Source: Euryarchaeota archaeon UBA102 | GTDB lineage: Archaea > Thermoplasmatota > Poseidoniia > MGIII > CG-Epi1 | Direction of reading: 5' to 3' | Length of the DNA: 64,000 nt | NCBI GenBank assembly: GCA_002509225.1 | Contig: DAHL01000039.1 | Span: forward strand, 22,017-86,016 | Shown here: in pieces, positions 36,120-44,230 of the stretch | Position numbering within the stretch: the first letter of the stretch is position 1 | Layout of the letters: each line of letters starts with the position of its first letter | Translations under genes and position numbers: made by a program | Notes under the pieces: generated by a model | What the model was told of the DNA's origin: nothing | Databases searched by the model: none | The model's input: the letters and a program-made list of their open reading frames with translations, nothing else

Positions 36120-36527
36120 TTGTTGAGAGAGCAACTAGAGCATACGGCAGATGTTGGAATCGAAGTAAATTCAGATAGTTTTACAGAGGCGCTTTCCGAA
36201 GCTTGCTTAGCGTTAACTGAAATTATAACTGGTGGAAATCTAGTAAATTCTTCAAAGACGATAAATTTCAAAATATCTTATTCTGATACAAGCCATTTAC
36301 TCGTTGATATTTTAAATGAATTACTCGTTTTATTCGATTCAAAAAATTTTCTTCCGGGCAAAGCGCAGATAACACTTTCGAACTCCGAAGCTTCTATTTC
36401 TTTATCTGGCGATAACTATTCTCCTGAAGAACACGGGTATGGCGTAGAAGTCAAAGCTATTAGCTATCACAATCTAGAAATAACGGTTGGACCACCTTCT
36501 CGCATAGTTTTTATTCTAGATTTGTAG
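36120..36527 (+). CDS. Archease
   Basis: 135 residues of the archease family, the cofactor that activates the RtcB RNA ligase and aids RNA modification enzymes. Family landmarks are LEHTADVGIEV at the N-terminus with a metal-binding Asp, HLLVDILNELLVLFDSKNF in the middle, and EVKAISYHNLEI near the C-terminus (Lys-Ala-x-Ser-Tyr-His). The start is TTG at 36120 or 36123; the only nearby ATG (36113) is out of frame. It stands right after the initiator tRNA and in front of a small cluster ending in tiaS. A tRNA with an intron in the same window (tRNA-Tyr) needs exactly this splicing-ligation system. Confidence 0.92.
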   Translation: MLREQLEHTADVGIEVNSDSFTEALSEACLALTEIITGGNLVNSSKTINFKISYSDTSHLLVDILNELLVLFDSKNFLPGKAQITLSNSEASISLSGDNYSPEEHGYGVEVKAISYHNLEITVGPPSRIVFILDL

Positions 36528-36567
36528 CATAAGTTAACAATAAATTAGAGTTCGTAATTATCTTTAC

Positions 36568-37149
36568 ATGTCATGGCCTTGGATAGCTTACAATAATGGC
36601 AAATCAGCCACTTTAGATTTTTCAGAAAATCGCTTCGATTTTAAACACGGAGAAACTTTTATCATACCTGAAGGCGACGACCCATTACTAATATGGGATA
36701 TGCGAGGCATCATCAAAAATCGCCCAGACCCATCCACTTTACCTTTAAATCCTAAAAGAACCGTTTTCGTTGATTCGGGTTCTTTTTACGGCGAAGATAT
36801 AATTGATTGTATAATGGCAGATAGGGGTGAAGTAATCCTTTCCTTAAGAAATTTAAATGGCTTTGATGAATTAAGTATAGCTTTAGATTTTGCTGAAAAT
36901 TTGATTATAGGCATCGATTACACAGATTCAGTTTACGCCAAAAATAAGGATTTTTCCAATATGTCCTTAATCGATTTAATAAATCGTTTACAAAATATGA
37001 ATATCAATAGATTTTTAATAACTATTTTGGGTAGCAATCCTCCTTCATTACCAAATTTAATACTCGACAACTCCGATTTTTATTTTGCAAAAATAGATAA
37101 AAATATAACAGTTCCTTACGGTTCAAAGGGAGTGTTTGAACTTGTCTGA
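36568..37149 (+). CDS. Hypothetical protein (possible HisA-like barrel relative)
   Basis: 193 residues that I do not firmly recognise. The order of alternating strands and helices, with FVDSGSFYGEDIIDCIMADR, GEVILSLRNLNGFDELSIAL and AENLIIGIDYTDSVY, has the rhythm of a TIM barrel half, faintly like HisA/HisF-family proteins, but the phosphate-binding glycine motifs are missing. It opens with SWPWIAYNNGKSATLDF. No signal or membrane span. The next gene starts 14 bases before its end. Position between archease and TiaS suggests an RNA or nucleotide-related job, as inference only. Confidence 0.6.
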   Translation: MSWPWIAYNNGKSATLDFSENRFDFKHGETFIIPEGDDPLLIWDMRGIIKNRPDPSTLPLNPKRTVFVDSGSFYGEDIIDCIMADRGEVILSLRNLNGFDELSIALDFAENLIIGIDYTDSVYAKNKDFSNMSLIDLINRLQNMNINRFLITILGSNPPSLPNLILDNSDFYFAKIDKNITVPYGSKGVFELV

Positions 37150-37369
37150 TACATTATTCAATCAACTTTTGTCAGTCATAATCAATAATTCAGATATGAA
37201 GAAGACAGAAATTATAAAATTAATAAATAAAAATCAATCAAAACATCGCGGAATTCTCCCAGAAGTAGAGGTGCTCATATTGGCTAGAACTTTGGATATA
37301 GAAATTACTAGCTTCATAACTAAAATCGAAGATAGGATAATCGAAAAAGCATCTAGAGGTATTTCTTGA
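37136..37369 (+). CDS. Small helical protein, resembles N-terminal helical domain of archaeal RPA/OB proteins
   Basis: 77 residues, all-helical by appearance. DTLFNQLLSVIINNSDMKKTEII, then a loop HRGILPEVEVLILARTLDIEI, resembles the small helical module at the N-terminus of archaeal single-strand-binding RPA-like proteins, where a glycine-leucine turn precedes a helix and a leading hydrophobic residue run. Here it stands alone without an OB fold. The start is TTG (37136, or 37142). It overlaps the upstream gene by 14 bases and its stop is embedded in the TTG start of tiaS, so all three are coupled. Function unknown; it may help TiaS, whose own C-terminal half has an OB domain. Confidence 0.6.
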   Translation: MNLSDTLFNQLLSVIINNSDMKKTEIIKLINKNQSKHRGILPEVEVLILARTLDIEITSFITKIEDRIIEKASRGIS

Positions 37370-38580
37370 TATACGTCGGTATAGATGATACAGATTCGTT
37401 AGAAGGGGGGTGTACTACCTATTTATCATCTAAAGTAATAGATGAACTATCTGACTTATCTCTAATCGGAGAGCCAAGATTAGTTCGTCTTAATCCAAAT
37501 GTACCATGGAAAACTCGAGGTAACGGAGCCATAGCTCTCACCTTCAAAAATAATACATCTATTACAGATCAAGAGATTTTAGATAGAATTTTACAAATCG
37601 TAAAATCCGAATCCCATCCTTCATCTCAGCCAGGAGTAATCGTTTCTAGAAAGAAGCTCCCAATGAATCTGTATTGGAAAGGTGTAAGAACAATTCTATC
37701 CAAGGACAAAATTATAAAATATATTAAAGAAACGACTTTCAAAGGTTTACGAGGTGGTCGAGGTTTGATAGGTGCAGCGTGCGCTATCGCCTGGGATTTT
37801 ACAAAGTCAGATACAACCTATGAACTTTTAGCATATAGGAAAAAAAATAAATGGGGTACAATTAGGAACATATCTAAATCCCAAGTCAATATAGTTTCAA
37901 AATTCGATGGGGTTTTTAGTTGCATGGACGGCGATGGAAAAATCTCAATGGTACCTCATTCACCCTGTCCGGTTTTATGGGGTTTACGAGGAACAAAATC
38001 AGATTCATTATTGAAAGGATTAGTTCATTTAGGTCCCGAAAAAGCAGAAAAAAGTCTACTCTTTTTAACAAACCAAGGCTCAGATGATCATCTACAAGAA
38101 AAATCACTATCCAAACTCGAAGATGGCATTTGTATAAAGGTAAGGGGCAAAGTCCATTCAACTCCATATTCAATTAAAGGGGGTCATAGATTTTTTGATT
38201 TAATTGACGATAATAATCTTACAGTTACTTGCGCTGCATACGAACCTTCTGGAGATTTTCGAACAAAAGTCGATAAACTGATTCAAGGAGATGATATTAT
38301 CGTCTGTGGCAGTTTAAGTCATGAAACTCTAAACCTTGAAAAATTCAAAGTTGTTAGATTTGAAAATAGATATGTTAAACCACCGAATCCTTTGTGTAAT
38401 AAATGTCATACAAGAATGCATTCTACTGGTAAAAATTCAGACTACAAATGCCGCATCTGTAGTACCAAACTTCCAAAACCGGCTTACAAATCTGTTTTAC
38501 CAGATTTAGATACTTGTTGGTATGAACCGCCATCATCTGCACGACGCCATTTATCTAAACCTGCAGCACTTATGGATTAA
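37366..38580 (+). CDS. tiaS: tRNA(Ile2) 2-agmatinylcytidine synthetase
   Basis: 404 residues, converts C34 of the CAU tRNA-Ile to agmatidine with ATP and agmatine so that it reads AUA. The N-terminus is YVGIDDTDSLEGGCTTYL, followed by VRLNPNVPWKTRGNGAIAL, GLRGGRGLIGAACAIAW, an OB-type region (about 245-330) and a zinc ribbon (CNKCHTRMH with KCRICSTKL). Length is typical. It starts with TTG in the TTGA overlap with the preceding stop. AUA codons are frequent in these AT-rich genes, so this enzyme should be essential. Confidence 0.95.
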   Translation: MIYVGIDDTDSLEGGCTTYLSSKVIDELSDLSLIGEPRLVRLNPNVPWKTRGNGAIALTFKNNTSITDQEILDRILQIVKSESHPSSQPGVIVSRKKLPMNLYWKGVRTILSKDKIIKYIKETTFKGLRGGRGLIGAACAIAWDFTKSDTTYELLAYRKKNKWGTIRNISKSQVNIVSKFDGVFSCMDGDGKISMVPHSPCPVLWGLRGTKSDSLLKGLVHLGPEKAEKSLLFLTNQGSDDHLQEKSLSKLEDGICIKVRGKVHSTPYSIKGGHRFFDLIDDNNLTVTCAAYEPSGDFRTKVDKLIQGDDIIVCGSLSHETLNLEKFKVVRFENRYVKPPNPLCNKCHTRMHSTGKNSDYKCRICSTKLPKPAYKSVLPDLDTCWYEPPSSARRHLSKPAALMD

Positions 38581-38586
38581 TAATTT

Positions 38587-39507
38587 ATGAATAAAAATGA
38601 TGAAAATAGTATTCTCCCTTATTTTTCTTTAATTATTGCTATGGTGGCTATATCTTTTTCAGCTATTTTTATTAGATGGGTCGATAAGGATATCAGTCCT
38701 CTAGTTGTTGGTGCATATCGTCAAACCTTCGCATCATTTATCTTTATACCATTCTTAATGAAAGATAATTTTTCAGAAATTAAAACTTTGAAGAGAACAA
38801 GCGTAACGCAGATGTCATTGGTCGGTATCGTTTTGGGTTTACATTTCGGTTTTTTTATTTCTTCTGTAACAATGACCTCTGTAGCTGCCGCCACATTACT
38901 TGCCACCTCTCACCCTCTTTTTGTTGTTTTTTTTGGTTGGCTATTACTCAAGGAACGGGTTTCACAAAAATCCCAAATAGGTATACTTCTAAGTTTTATT
39001 GGAATCTTAATTCTTTTCAGTGGTGAACTGATTTATTATTCCGGCTCTTCTCAAGGTAATCTTTTTGCTTTAATTTCAGGCATATTAGCTGGGATTTATT
39101 TCTTAGCAGGCAGAACTATTAGATCTTCTATATCACTTCCTACTTACGCATTTATCATTTATTCAATAAGTGCCATAACACTTTGGTTTTCTGTATTTTT
39201 AACACATGCAGACTACTATCCAATTCCTAGAAGGGACATTGGAATATTTTTATTGATGGCGTTTGTACCAACACTCTTAGGTCACACTTTACACAATTGG
39301 GCATTAGGTTATCTACCTGCTTACATCGTTTCTGTAACTTTATTGGCCGAACCTTTCGGAGCTTCTCTATTAGCTTGGCACTTTTTCGATGAATTACCAA
39401 CTATCTGGGTAATTATTGGAGGGGCCATCTGTTTAGTGGGTATTTTTATTACTCTAATTTCAAAATCGAAGTCCCAAGAAACAATTTCAACTGTTCAAGA
39501 TTCGTGA
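38587..39507 (+). CDS. EamA/DMT family transporter
   Basis: 306 residues, ten predicted spans in two EamA halves. Typical features are FIRWVDKDISPLVVGAYRQ near the first span, TLLATSHPLFVVFFGWLLLKERVS closing the first half, and ALGYLPAYIVSVTLLAEPFGASLLAWHFF in the second. Family members export or import amino acids, nucleotide sugars or other metabolites; the substrate is not predictable. It follows tiaS by six bases and could be co-transcribed. Confidence 0.92.
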   Translation: MNKNDENSILPYFSLIIAMVAISFSAIFIRWVDKDISPLVVGAYRQTFASFIFIPFLMKDNFSEIKTLKRTSVTQMSLVGIVLGLHFGFFISSVTMTSVAAATLLATSHPLFVVFFGWLLLKERVSQKSQIGILLSFIGILILFSGELIYYSGSSQGNLFALISGILAGIYFLAGRTIRSSISLPTYAFIIYSISAITLWFSVFLTHADYYPIPRRDIGIFLLMAFVPTLLGHTLHNWALGYLPAYIVSVTLLAEPFGASLLAWHFFDELPTIWVIIGGAICLVGIFITLISKSKSQETISTVQDS

Positions 39508-39551
39508 CAAAAGATTAAATCAAGCCCCCAAATCAACTCAAAGGTAAAGAC

Positions 39552-40478
39552 TTGGCTGAAATATCATTCCTGAGGGGAGAAGAATTAAAATTAAAAGCGA
39601 AACCGCATCTTCTATCTTTTCTACATCTTTATTCAATTTTTGGTTTTCTAATTCTTTGGGGTATTGCTTGTTTTAGAATTTTAAATGCAGTCATTAGTCA
39701 AGATTGGTTAGATAATCATACTACTACAGCTGAGCTTCTAACTAACATTTGGCCCAATGCAATTACATTATTAGGTATAATTTGTTGGTCTTTAGGCTTA
39801 TTAATATTTGGTTTCTTATGTAGATATCTTTACTTAGAAACTGGAGGCCAATCAGTTTTTCGTTTTTGTATCTTTGTAGTCATTTTAGGAGTTCTAGGGC
39901 TCGTTCTATTCGGTAAATTTTTCGCCGATAACCGAGAAGACACTTTCAATTTTTCCAAATATTTTTTACCAACTTTAACTATTTTATTGGGCATTGCAGG
40001 TTTATTTTTAGTTAACTATTATCGACTCAGTTTTACTTATTTTTTGACAAATATTAGGATTATTCTACAAAGTGATTTTTTCATGTCAAAAGATGAAAGA
40101 CAAGTACGATATAATCATATAGAGGACATAAAATTATCTCAAAGTATTTTCGGCCGTTTATTCGGTTTTGGCACAGTCATTCCATTAACTGGTACTGGGT
40201 TGGGTACGGGAACTGATGAAGCTATGTTGGCATCAGGTGTAGGTTCTGGAAGTGATAAGATGTCACTAGGTTTCATGGGCGGTCTCAAGAAAACATCAAG
40301 AACTGCAAGACATAACCCTCATGATACGCTGTATGGGGTTTCAAAACCTTCTCATGTGAGGGATATTATTACTGAAAATATTCAATCTGATACAGGTGTT
40401 GAACACCTTAAACGCATTGAAAAATTATTGGACAGCGACGGTAACGGAGTTATCGACGCATTAGAAAATTCCAAGTAA
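39552..40478 (+). CDS. Membrane protein with bacterial-PH-like domain and EF-hand-type tail
   Basis: 308 residues. Four spans (about 22-45, 70-95, 105-125, 135-155) are followed by a domain like the bacterial PH / DUF304 group (RLSFTYFLTNIRIILQSDFF, YNHIEDIKLSQSIFGRLFGFG). A Gly/Ser-rich insert (about 215-240) interrupts the domain. Near the C-terminus DSDGNGVIDALE fits the 12-residue EF-hand calcium loop at every ligand position (40431-40466). Start is TTG at 39552. Function unknown; PH-like membrane proteins of this group are often tied to envelope organisation. Confidence 0.72.
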   Translation: MAEISFLRGEELKLKAKPHLLSFLHLYSIFGFLILWGIACFRILNAVISQDWLDNHTTTAELLTNIWPNAITLLGIICWSLGLLIFGFLCRYLYLETGGQSVFRFCIFVVILGVLGLVLFGKFFADNREDTFNFSKYFLPTLTILLGIAGLFLVNYYRLSFTYFLTNIRIILQSDFFMSKDERQVRYNHIEDIKLSQSIFGRLFGFGTVIPLTGTGLGTGTDEAMLASGVGSGSDKMSLGFMGGLKKTSRTARHNPHDTLYGVSKPSHVRDIITENIQSDTGVEHLKRIEKLLDSDGNGVIDALENSK

Positions 40479-40491
40479 TTTCTATTTCAAA

Positions 40492-40935
40492 TTATGAATA
40501 TCTCAGGATAATTCCCGCTTCTTTAAACATATCATTAGCAAGGTCAAAATCCTCTTTCCATCTTTCAGGTATTTCTATTCCTGCCGGAGAGATAACTTCC
40601 ACAATACCTGCTTGTATGAGTGATCTTGCACATCTAGTACAAGGTGGCCATGTAGAGTATGCAACACATCCTTTCAACGATAGTCCAACTCTGGCTGCAT
40701 GCATTATGGCATTTTCTTCAGCATGACATGTTAGGGGGTATTTTATTTCTCTATTATTCAACCTTTCATTCGAATCGTCAATCCCTCTGGGCAGTCCATT
40801 GAATCCTGTACTTCTTACTTCTCTATCTTCACCAACAATCACACAACCAACTTTGGTAGATGGATCTTTACTCCATTCAGATATATGTTTCGCTAGTTCT
40901 AGAAACCTATCATCCCATTTTTTACTAATACTCAT
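40492..40935 (-). CDS. dCMP deaminase-like cytidine/deoxycytidylate deaminase
   Basis: 147 residues with the zinc deaminase motifs CHAEENAIMHAA (His and catalytic Glu) and PPCTRCARSLIQAGI (two Cys ligands). The N-terminal WSKDPSTKVGCVIV and GFNGLPRGI are characteristic of deoxycytidylate deaminases, which convert dCMP to dUMP for thymidylate synthesis. It is the last gene of a minus-strand run after nth. Confidence 0.92.
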   Translation of the reverse strand: MSISKKWDDRFLELAKHISEWSKDPSTKVGCVIVGEDREVRSTGFNGLPRGIDDSNERLNNREIKYPLTCHAEENAIMHAARVGLSLKGCVAYSTWPPCTRCARSLIQAGIVEVISPAGIEIPERWKEDFDLANDMFKEAGIILRYS

Positions 40936-40945
40936 CTTATTTCTC

Positions 40946-41611
40946 CTATCTAGGGGGGGTTTTTACGCCCACCTTTGGACACCGCATTTCTAATGTACAC
41001 TCACCACACAAAGGCTTTCTCGCATCACAGACTCTTCTTCCATGCCAAATTAAATGATCTGCCCAATCTATCCAATATTCATTCGGCAGTATTTTCATTA
41101 AATCCCTTTCTACTATTCCTGGACTTTTTCCTTTAGATAATCCCAACCGTTTTGAGATTCTAAATACGTGTGTATCTACTACAACACCTTCAGCTTTTCC
41201 AAAAATAACACCCAAAACTACACTCGCAGTTTTCCTTCCAACTCCCGGCAGTTTTACTAATTCTTCCATATTATTGGGCACTATTCCTTCATATTTATCA
41301 ACAATCATTTTACAGGCGCTTTTGATATATCTTGCTTTAGAATTATAATACCCAGTTGGTCTAATATCCTTACCCAATTCCTTTAGTGTCACCTTTGTAA
41401 AATCATTTACAGTTTTATATTTTTTGAAAAGTTTTTTTGTTACTTTGTTAACTCTTTCATCAGTACATTGTGCAGATAATATCGTCGCTACAAGAAGTTG
41501 TAAAGCATCTTTATGTACTAAAGCACATTCAGCCCATGGATATAATTTCTTTGCTTCTTCAAGAATTTCTAGAGCATTTTTACGCTTATCTTTTCTAGAT
41601 TTTTTTACCAA
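40946..41611 (-). CDS. nth: Endonuclease III, DNA glycosylase/AP lyase
   Basis: 221 residues, repairs oxidised pyrimidines. Helix-hairpin-helix LPGVGRKTASVVLG, catalytic Lys in the sequence around LLVATILSAQCTDERVNKV (family Lys follows on TKKLFKKY), catalytic Asp in VVDTHVFRISKRLGL and the 4Fe-4S ligands C-x6-C-x2-C-x5-C in CDARKPLCGECTLEMRC. I start at TTG 41611, one base after the enoyl-CoA hydratase stop with AAGGAT upstream. The longer frame to 41713 would overlap that gene by about 100 bases and adds a Lys-rich non-family tail. Confidence 0.93.
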   Translation of the reverse strand: MVKKSRKDKRKNALEILEEAKKLYPWAECALVHKDALQLLVATILSAQCTDERVNKVTKKLFKKYKTVNDFTKVTLKELGKDIRPTGYYNSKARYIKSACKMIVDKYEGIVPNNMEELVKLPGVGRKTASVVLGVIFGKAEGVVVDTHVFRISKRLGLSKGKSPGIVERDLMKILPNEYWIDWADHLIWHGRRVCDARKPLCGECTLEMRCPKVGVKTPPR

Positions 41612-41612
41612 A

Positions 41613-42389
41613 TTATTTATCCTTGTATTCGGGTTCTCTTTTTTCAACAAACGCACGCACGCCTTCTTTACCATCTTCAGAAACAAAACATTCAACAAAC
41701 AATTCTCTTTCATTTTTAAGTCCCTTTTCTAGAGGTTTAGATAATGCACTGTTAACAGCACTCTTTGCACGACTCAATGCAAATGGAGATTTTTTTGCCA
41801 TATTTTCCGCTATCTTTTTTGTAGCATCTTCTATTTCTTCGCTAGGGTATACAAAATTAACAATACCATATTTTTCTGCTTCAACAGCATCTATCATTCT
41901 ACCTGATAAAATCAACTCCATTGCTCTACCAGTGCCAATCAATCTAGGCAATCGTTGCGTACCTCCTGCACCAGGTATGATTCCCAAATTAATTTCACCT
42001 TGACCGAATTTAGATATTTCTGATGCAACTCTCACGTCACAAGCCATAGCTAGTTCCATTCCTCCACCTATACAAAAACCATCTATCATGGCAATAACTG
42101 GTTTTTTCAAATTGAATATAATTTCAGTTATCCCCCATCCTCTTTCCATTTCTTCAGTATCTATTCTTTCAGTACTAGCAAATTCTTTCAAATCTGCACC
42201 AGCACTAAATGCTTTACATTCCGAACTTGAAAGTATTATAATTCTTATTTCTTTATCTTCTTCTAATTCTTTGAAAGCATTTACTAATTCCTTTCTAGTA
42301 TCTGCACTCAATGAATTTAATTTCTCAGGACGATTTATTACAATTGTACCGATTCTATTTTCTTTTTGGATTAAAACATTATTATTCAT
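41613..42389 (-). CDS. Enoyl-CoA hydratase/isomerase family protein (copy 1)
   Basis: 258 residues of the crotonase fold. Oxyanion-hole regions are AFSAGADLKEFAS and IDGFCIGGGMELAMACDVRVA; the catalytic pair of classical hydratases is in GIIPGAGGTQRLPRLIG (LGxIPGAGGTQR with preceding Glu in QGEINLG). It hydrates trans-2-enoyl-CoA in fatty- or amino-acid oxidation. Start ATG; the HAD phosphatase gene upstream overlaps it by eight bases. A second paralogue is encoded at 44231-45007. Confidence 0.93.
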   Translation of the reverse strand: MNNNVLIQKENRIGTIVINRPEKLNSLSADTRKELVNAFKELEEDKEIRIIILSSSECKAFSAGADLKEFASTERIDTEEMERGWGITEIIFNLKKPVIAMIDGFCIGGGMELAMACDVRVASEISKFGQGEINLGIIPGAGGTQRLPRLIGTGRAMELILSGRMIDAVEAEKYGIVNFVYPSEEIEDATKKIAENMAKKSPFALSRAKSAVNSALSKPLEKGLKNERELFVECFVSEDGKEGVRAFVEKREPEYKDK

Positions 42390-43035
42390 TTCTATCTCCT
42401 ATGTATTCTAATATTTCTAATAGATTTTCCTCTTTAACATGATGCGTTGCCTTTTCAATAACTTTCGAATTTTTAGTATTTACTGCAATACTAATTTTGG
42501 CAATTTCAAACATTCCAATATCAACTTCTTCATCTCCAACAGCTACTACTTCACTTTCTTTAATATTATTTTCATCCAATATTTTTCTAAGAACAGCTCC
42601 TTTATCTCTACTATCTAAATTAATTTTTCCATATATATTGCCATTTTCATCTTCTAGAAGATCATTTGCATAATATTTGTCAATTCCCAATTCTTTAGAA
42701 ATTCTATTAGCAAGGTGAGTTATTCCTCCAGAAATAATTATAGGCTCAATTCCCATTTTTTTAATTTCGGATATCAACTCTTTAGCACCATTTCTTATTT
42801 TTACTTTATCTAAAACCGTATTTATTTTTTCAATATTCAAATTCTCTACCTTTTCATTCCAATTTCTTATATCATAATCTACAAATTCTTGATCAGTTAT
42901 CTCTCCATTCATATACCGTTTCAACATGTTGCTACTATCTATTCCAAATTCTTTATTCAATGTTGCCCATGATGATTTAGTTTCGATTAACGTTCCATCC
43001 ATATCGAACGCAACCAGTTTAGTATTTTTATTCAT
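42382..43035 (-). CDS. HAD-superfamily phosphatase, SerB-like
   Basis: 217 residues with the HAD motifs: nucleophile DMDGTLIETKS, motif II IISGGITHL, Lys in the ELGIDKYYAND region and motif IV AVGDEEVDIGMFEIA. The short helical cap between motifs I and II is like phosphoserine phosphatase, and AVNTKNSKVIEKATH at the end recalls SerB. The substrate is probably a small phosphorylated metabolite; phosphoserine is only one candidate. It overlaps both neighbours by a few bases in the minus-strand run. Confidence 0.88.
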   Translation of the reverse strand: MNKNTKLVAFDMDGTLIETKSSWATLNKEFGIDSSNMLKRYMNGEITDQEFVDYDIRNWNEKVENLNIEKINTVLDKVKIRNGAKELISEIKKMGIEPIIISGGITHLANRISKELGIDKYYANDLLEDENGNIYGKINLDSRDKGAVLRKILDENNIKESEVVAVGDEEVDIGMFEIAKISIAVNTKNSKVIEKATHHVKEENLLEILEYIGDRNE

Positions 43036-43328
43036 CCTATTCCAGAATAAAATTGATTTTCCGTTCCCTCTTCACGATCCAGCATCATTTTCATCTGTTC
43101 TTGAGACATAGTATGGGCTCTTTGCGCCATCTCATATGATTCTTTTGCCCCTTTCCCTTCCATTATTATTTTGTATTTCATTCCTGAATATACTTCTGCA
43201 TGCTCCCCTTCATTAGTGAATATAACTAGCAATTCCATTTCCGGATTAGATTGAAATTCAACATCTTCGAATTCTTCTATCTTTTCACAATCTGGCATGA
43301 AAATTTTTATATTTTTTGCTCTAAACAT
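43032..43328 (-). CDS. Small hypothetical protein
   Basis: 98 residues starting MFRAKNIKIF. Beta-rich first half (ELLVIFTNEGEHAEVYSGMKYKI-type strands) and a helical Met/Gln-rich second half (YEMAQRAHTMSQEQMKMML). No cysteine pair, signal or span. I do not recognise the family. First gene of the run leading to HAD phosphatase, enoyl-CoA hydratase, nth and dCMP deaminase, all overlapping or nearly so. A TTG four codons earlier (43340) is possible. Confidence 0.65.
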   Translation of the reverse strand: MFRAKNIKIFMPDCEKIEEFEDVEFQSNPEMELLVIFTNEGEHAEVYSGMKYKIIMEGKGAKESYEMAQRAHTMSQEQMKMMLDREEGTENQFYSGIG

Positions 43329-43392
43329 ATTGACCTTCAAGGATGTGAAGCAAAAAAACTTTGGTACATTAAATTAAAATCAAGTACTGTAT

Positions 43393-43518
43393 ATGGTTAC
43401 AATGCTATCTGGTTTATGCTTTCATTGTAAAAAGCCGACCACTTCTTTTTGTTCTACCTGTAATTCCATTGTCTGTTCTTCATGTCAAAATGAACACGAT
43501 TGCGAGGTAAAACTTTGA
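43393..43518 (+). CDS. Forty-one-residue B-box-like zinc-finger protein
   Basis: A very short gene. From ATG 43393 (or 43402) the product is essentially one zinc-binding unit: C-x2-C-x7-C-x2-C-x4-C-x2-C-x3-H-x-C, contained in CFHCKKPTTSFCSTCN and CSSCQNEHDC. This spacing is that of B-box-type fingers, which bind two zinc ions and mediate protein contacts. Its TGA stop overlaps the TTG start of the next gene, giving coding support beyond composition. AT-rich sequence about 25 bases ahead (near 43368-43380) could be its TATA box, suggesting a leaderless message. Confidence 0.7.
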   Translation: MVTMLSGLCFHCKKPTTSFCSTCNSIVCSSCQNEHDCEVKL

Positions 43519-44120
43519 TAACTCATGAAATTACAGTGTCTGATTGCAAGCTACTAATTTTATCCACAATTAGGGGTCTCGTCAGAGAATCTAAAGATGT
43601 CAAATCCGAAGTTGAAAATTTCTCTCCAGAGGTGATAGCATTAGGAATAAGTCCCGGAGAGTTAGAAGATCTCTCAAATTGGGATGGCGAATTGTTTGAT
43701 ATTTCTAGCATGCAAGAGATTCACGGATTATTTTTATATGATTTAGTGGGCAAAGATCAAGTAAGATTACCTCCGCCCTCATTTACTACAGCTATCGAAT
43801 TAGGGATAAAAACGGAATCTTTGGATATGAACGAAGAAGATTTTACTGAGGCCTTCAATAAAATTTCAGCTTGGCAGCAATTCAAATATTCCAGACTCCA
43901 TCAAAAACTACGTAGTGATGGTTTAGAAGCAAAGACTCCTGAATCATTCATCATGGAACTCGATGAAAAAATTTGCAGTATAGCTGGCTACGCAAATTTA
44001 GAAAAATCAAAGGAATTTCACATGTCTGAAAGATTACGTAATATCTGTTCCTCTAATTCTAAAGTTTTAGCTATAATTGATTTTCCACGAGTTCCAGGAA
44101 TCCTAAAAGCTTTGGAATAA
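43515..44120 (+). CDS. Hypothetical protein, faintly TraB/PrgY-like
   Basis: 201 residues from TTG 43515, which sits in a TTGA overlap with the zinc-finger gene (a TTG at 43500 is also in frame). TIRGLVRESKDVKSEVENFSP with EVIALGISPGELEDL echoes the opening of TraB/PrgY proteins, where a conserved strand precedes a His-containing turn. The His and GxxH signature of that family are absent and the C-terminal VLAIIDFPRVPGILKAL is only loosely similar. I therefore leave it unassigned. No membrane span. Followed directly by tRNA-Arg. Confidence 0.65.
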   Translation: MITHEITVSDCKLLILSTIRGLVRESKDVKSEVENFSPEVIALGISPGELEDLSNWDGELFDISSMQEIHGLFLYDLVGKDQVRLPPPSFTTAIELGIKTESLDMNEEDFTEAFNKISAWQQFKYSRLHQKLRSDGLEAKTPESFIMELDEKICSIAGYANLEKSKEFHMSERLRNICSSNSKVLAIIDFPRVPGILKALE

Positions 44121-44154
44121 GGTTATTATAAGAACCTCTAACAGATATTTGCTT

Positions 44155-44230
44155 GGGCTTGTGAGGTAGCTTGGAATCCTGCTGGGCTTCGGACCCAGAT
44201 ACGGGGGTTCAAATCCCCCCGAGCCCGCCA
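44155..44230 (+). tRNA. tRNA-Arg (UCG), CCA encoded
   Basis: Acceptor GGGCTTG pairs with CGAGCCC (one G-U), the anticodon stem is CTGGG/CCCAG around loop CTTCGGA, giving anticodon UCG, and the T arm is GGGGG-TTCAAAT-CCCCC. CCA is encoded; the last base is immediately followed by the stop codon of the opposite-strand hydratase gene, so there is no spacer between them. Confidence 0.93.

Noticed and set aside
41612-41713. Longer nth reading frame starting at 41713
   Set aside because: The extra residues overlap the enoyl-CoA hydratase C-terminus, lack family similarity, and a TTG with a ribosome site sits right after that gene's stop.
44155-44230. tRNA read as Glu (UUC)
   Set aside because: The stem CTGGG/CCCAG fixes a seven-base loop CTTCGGA, which gives anticodon UCG (Arg).
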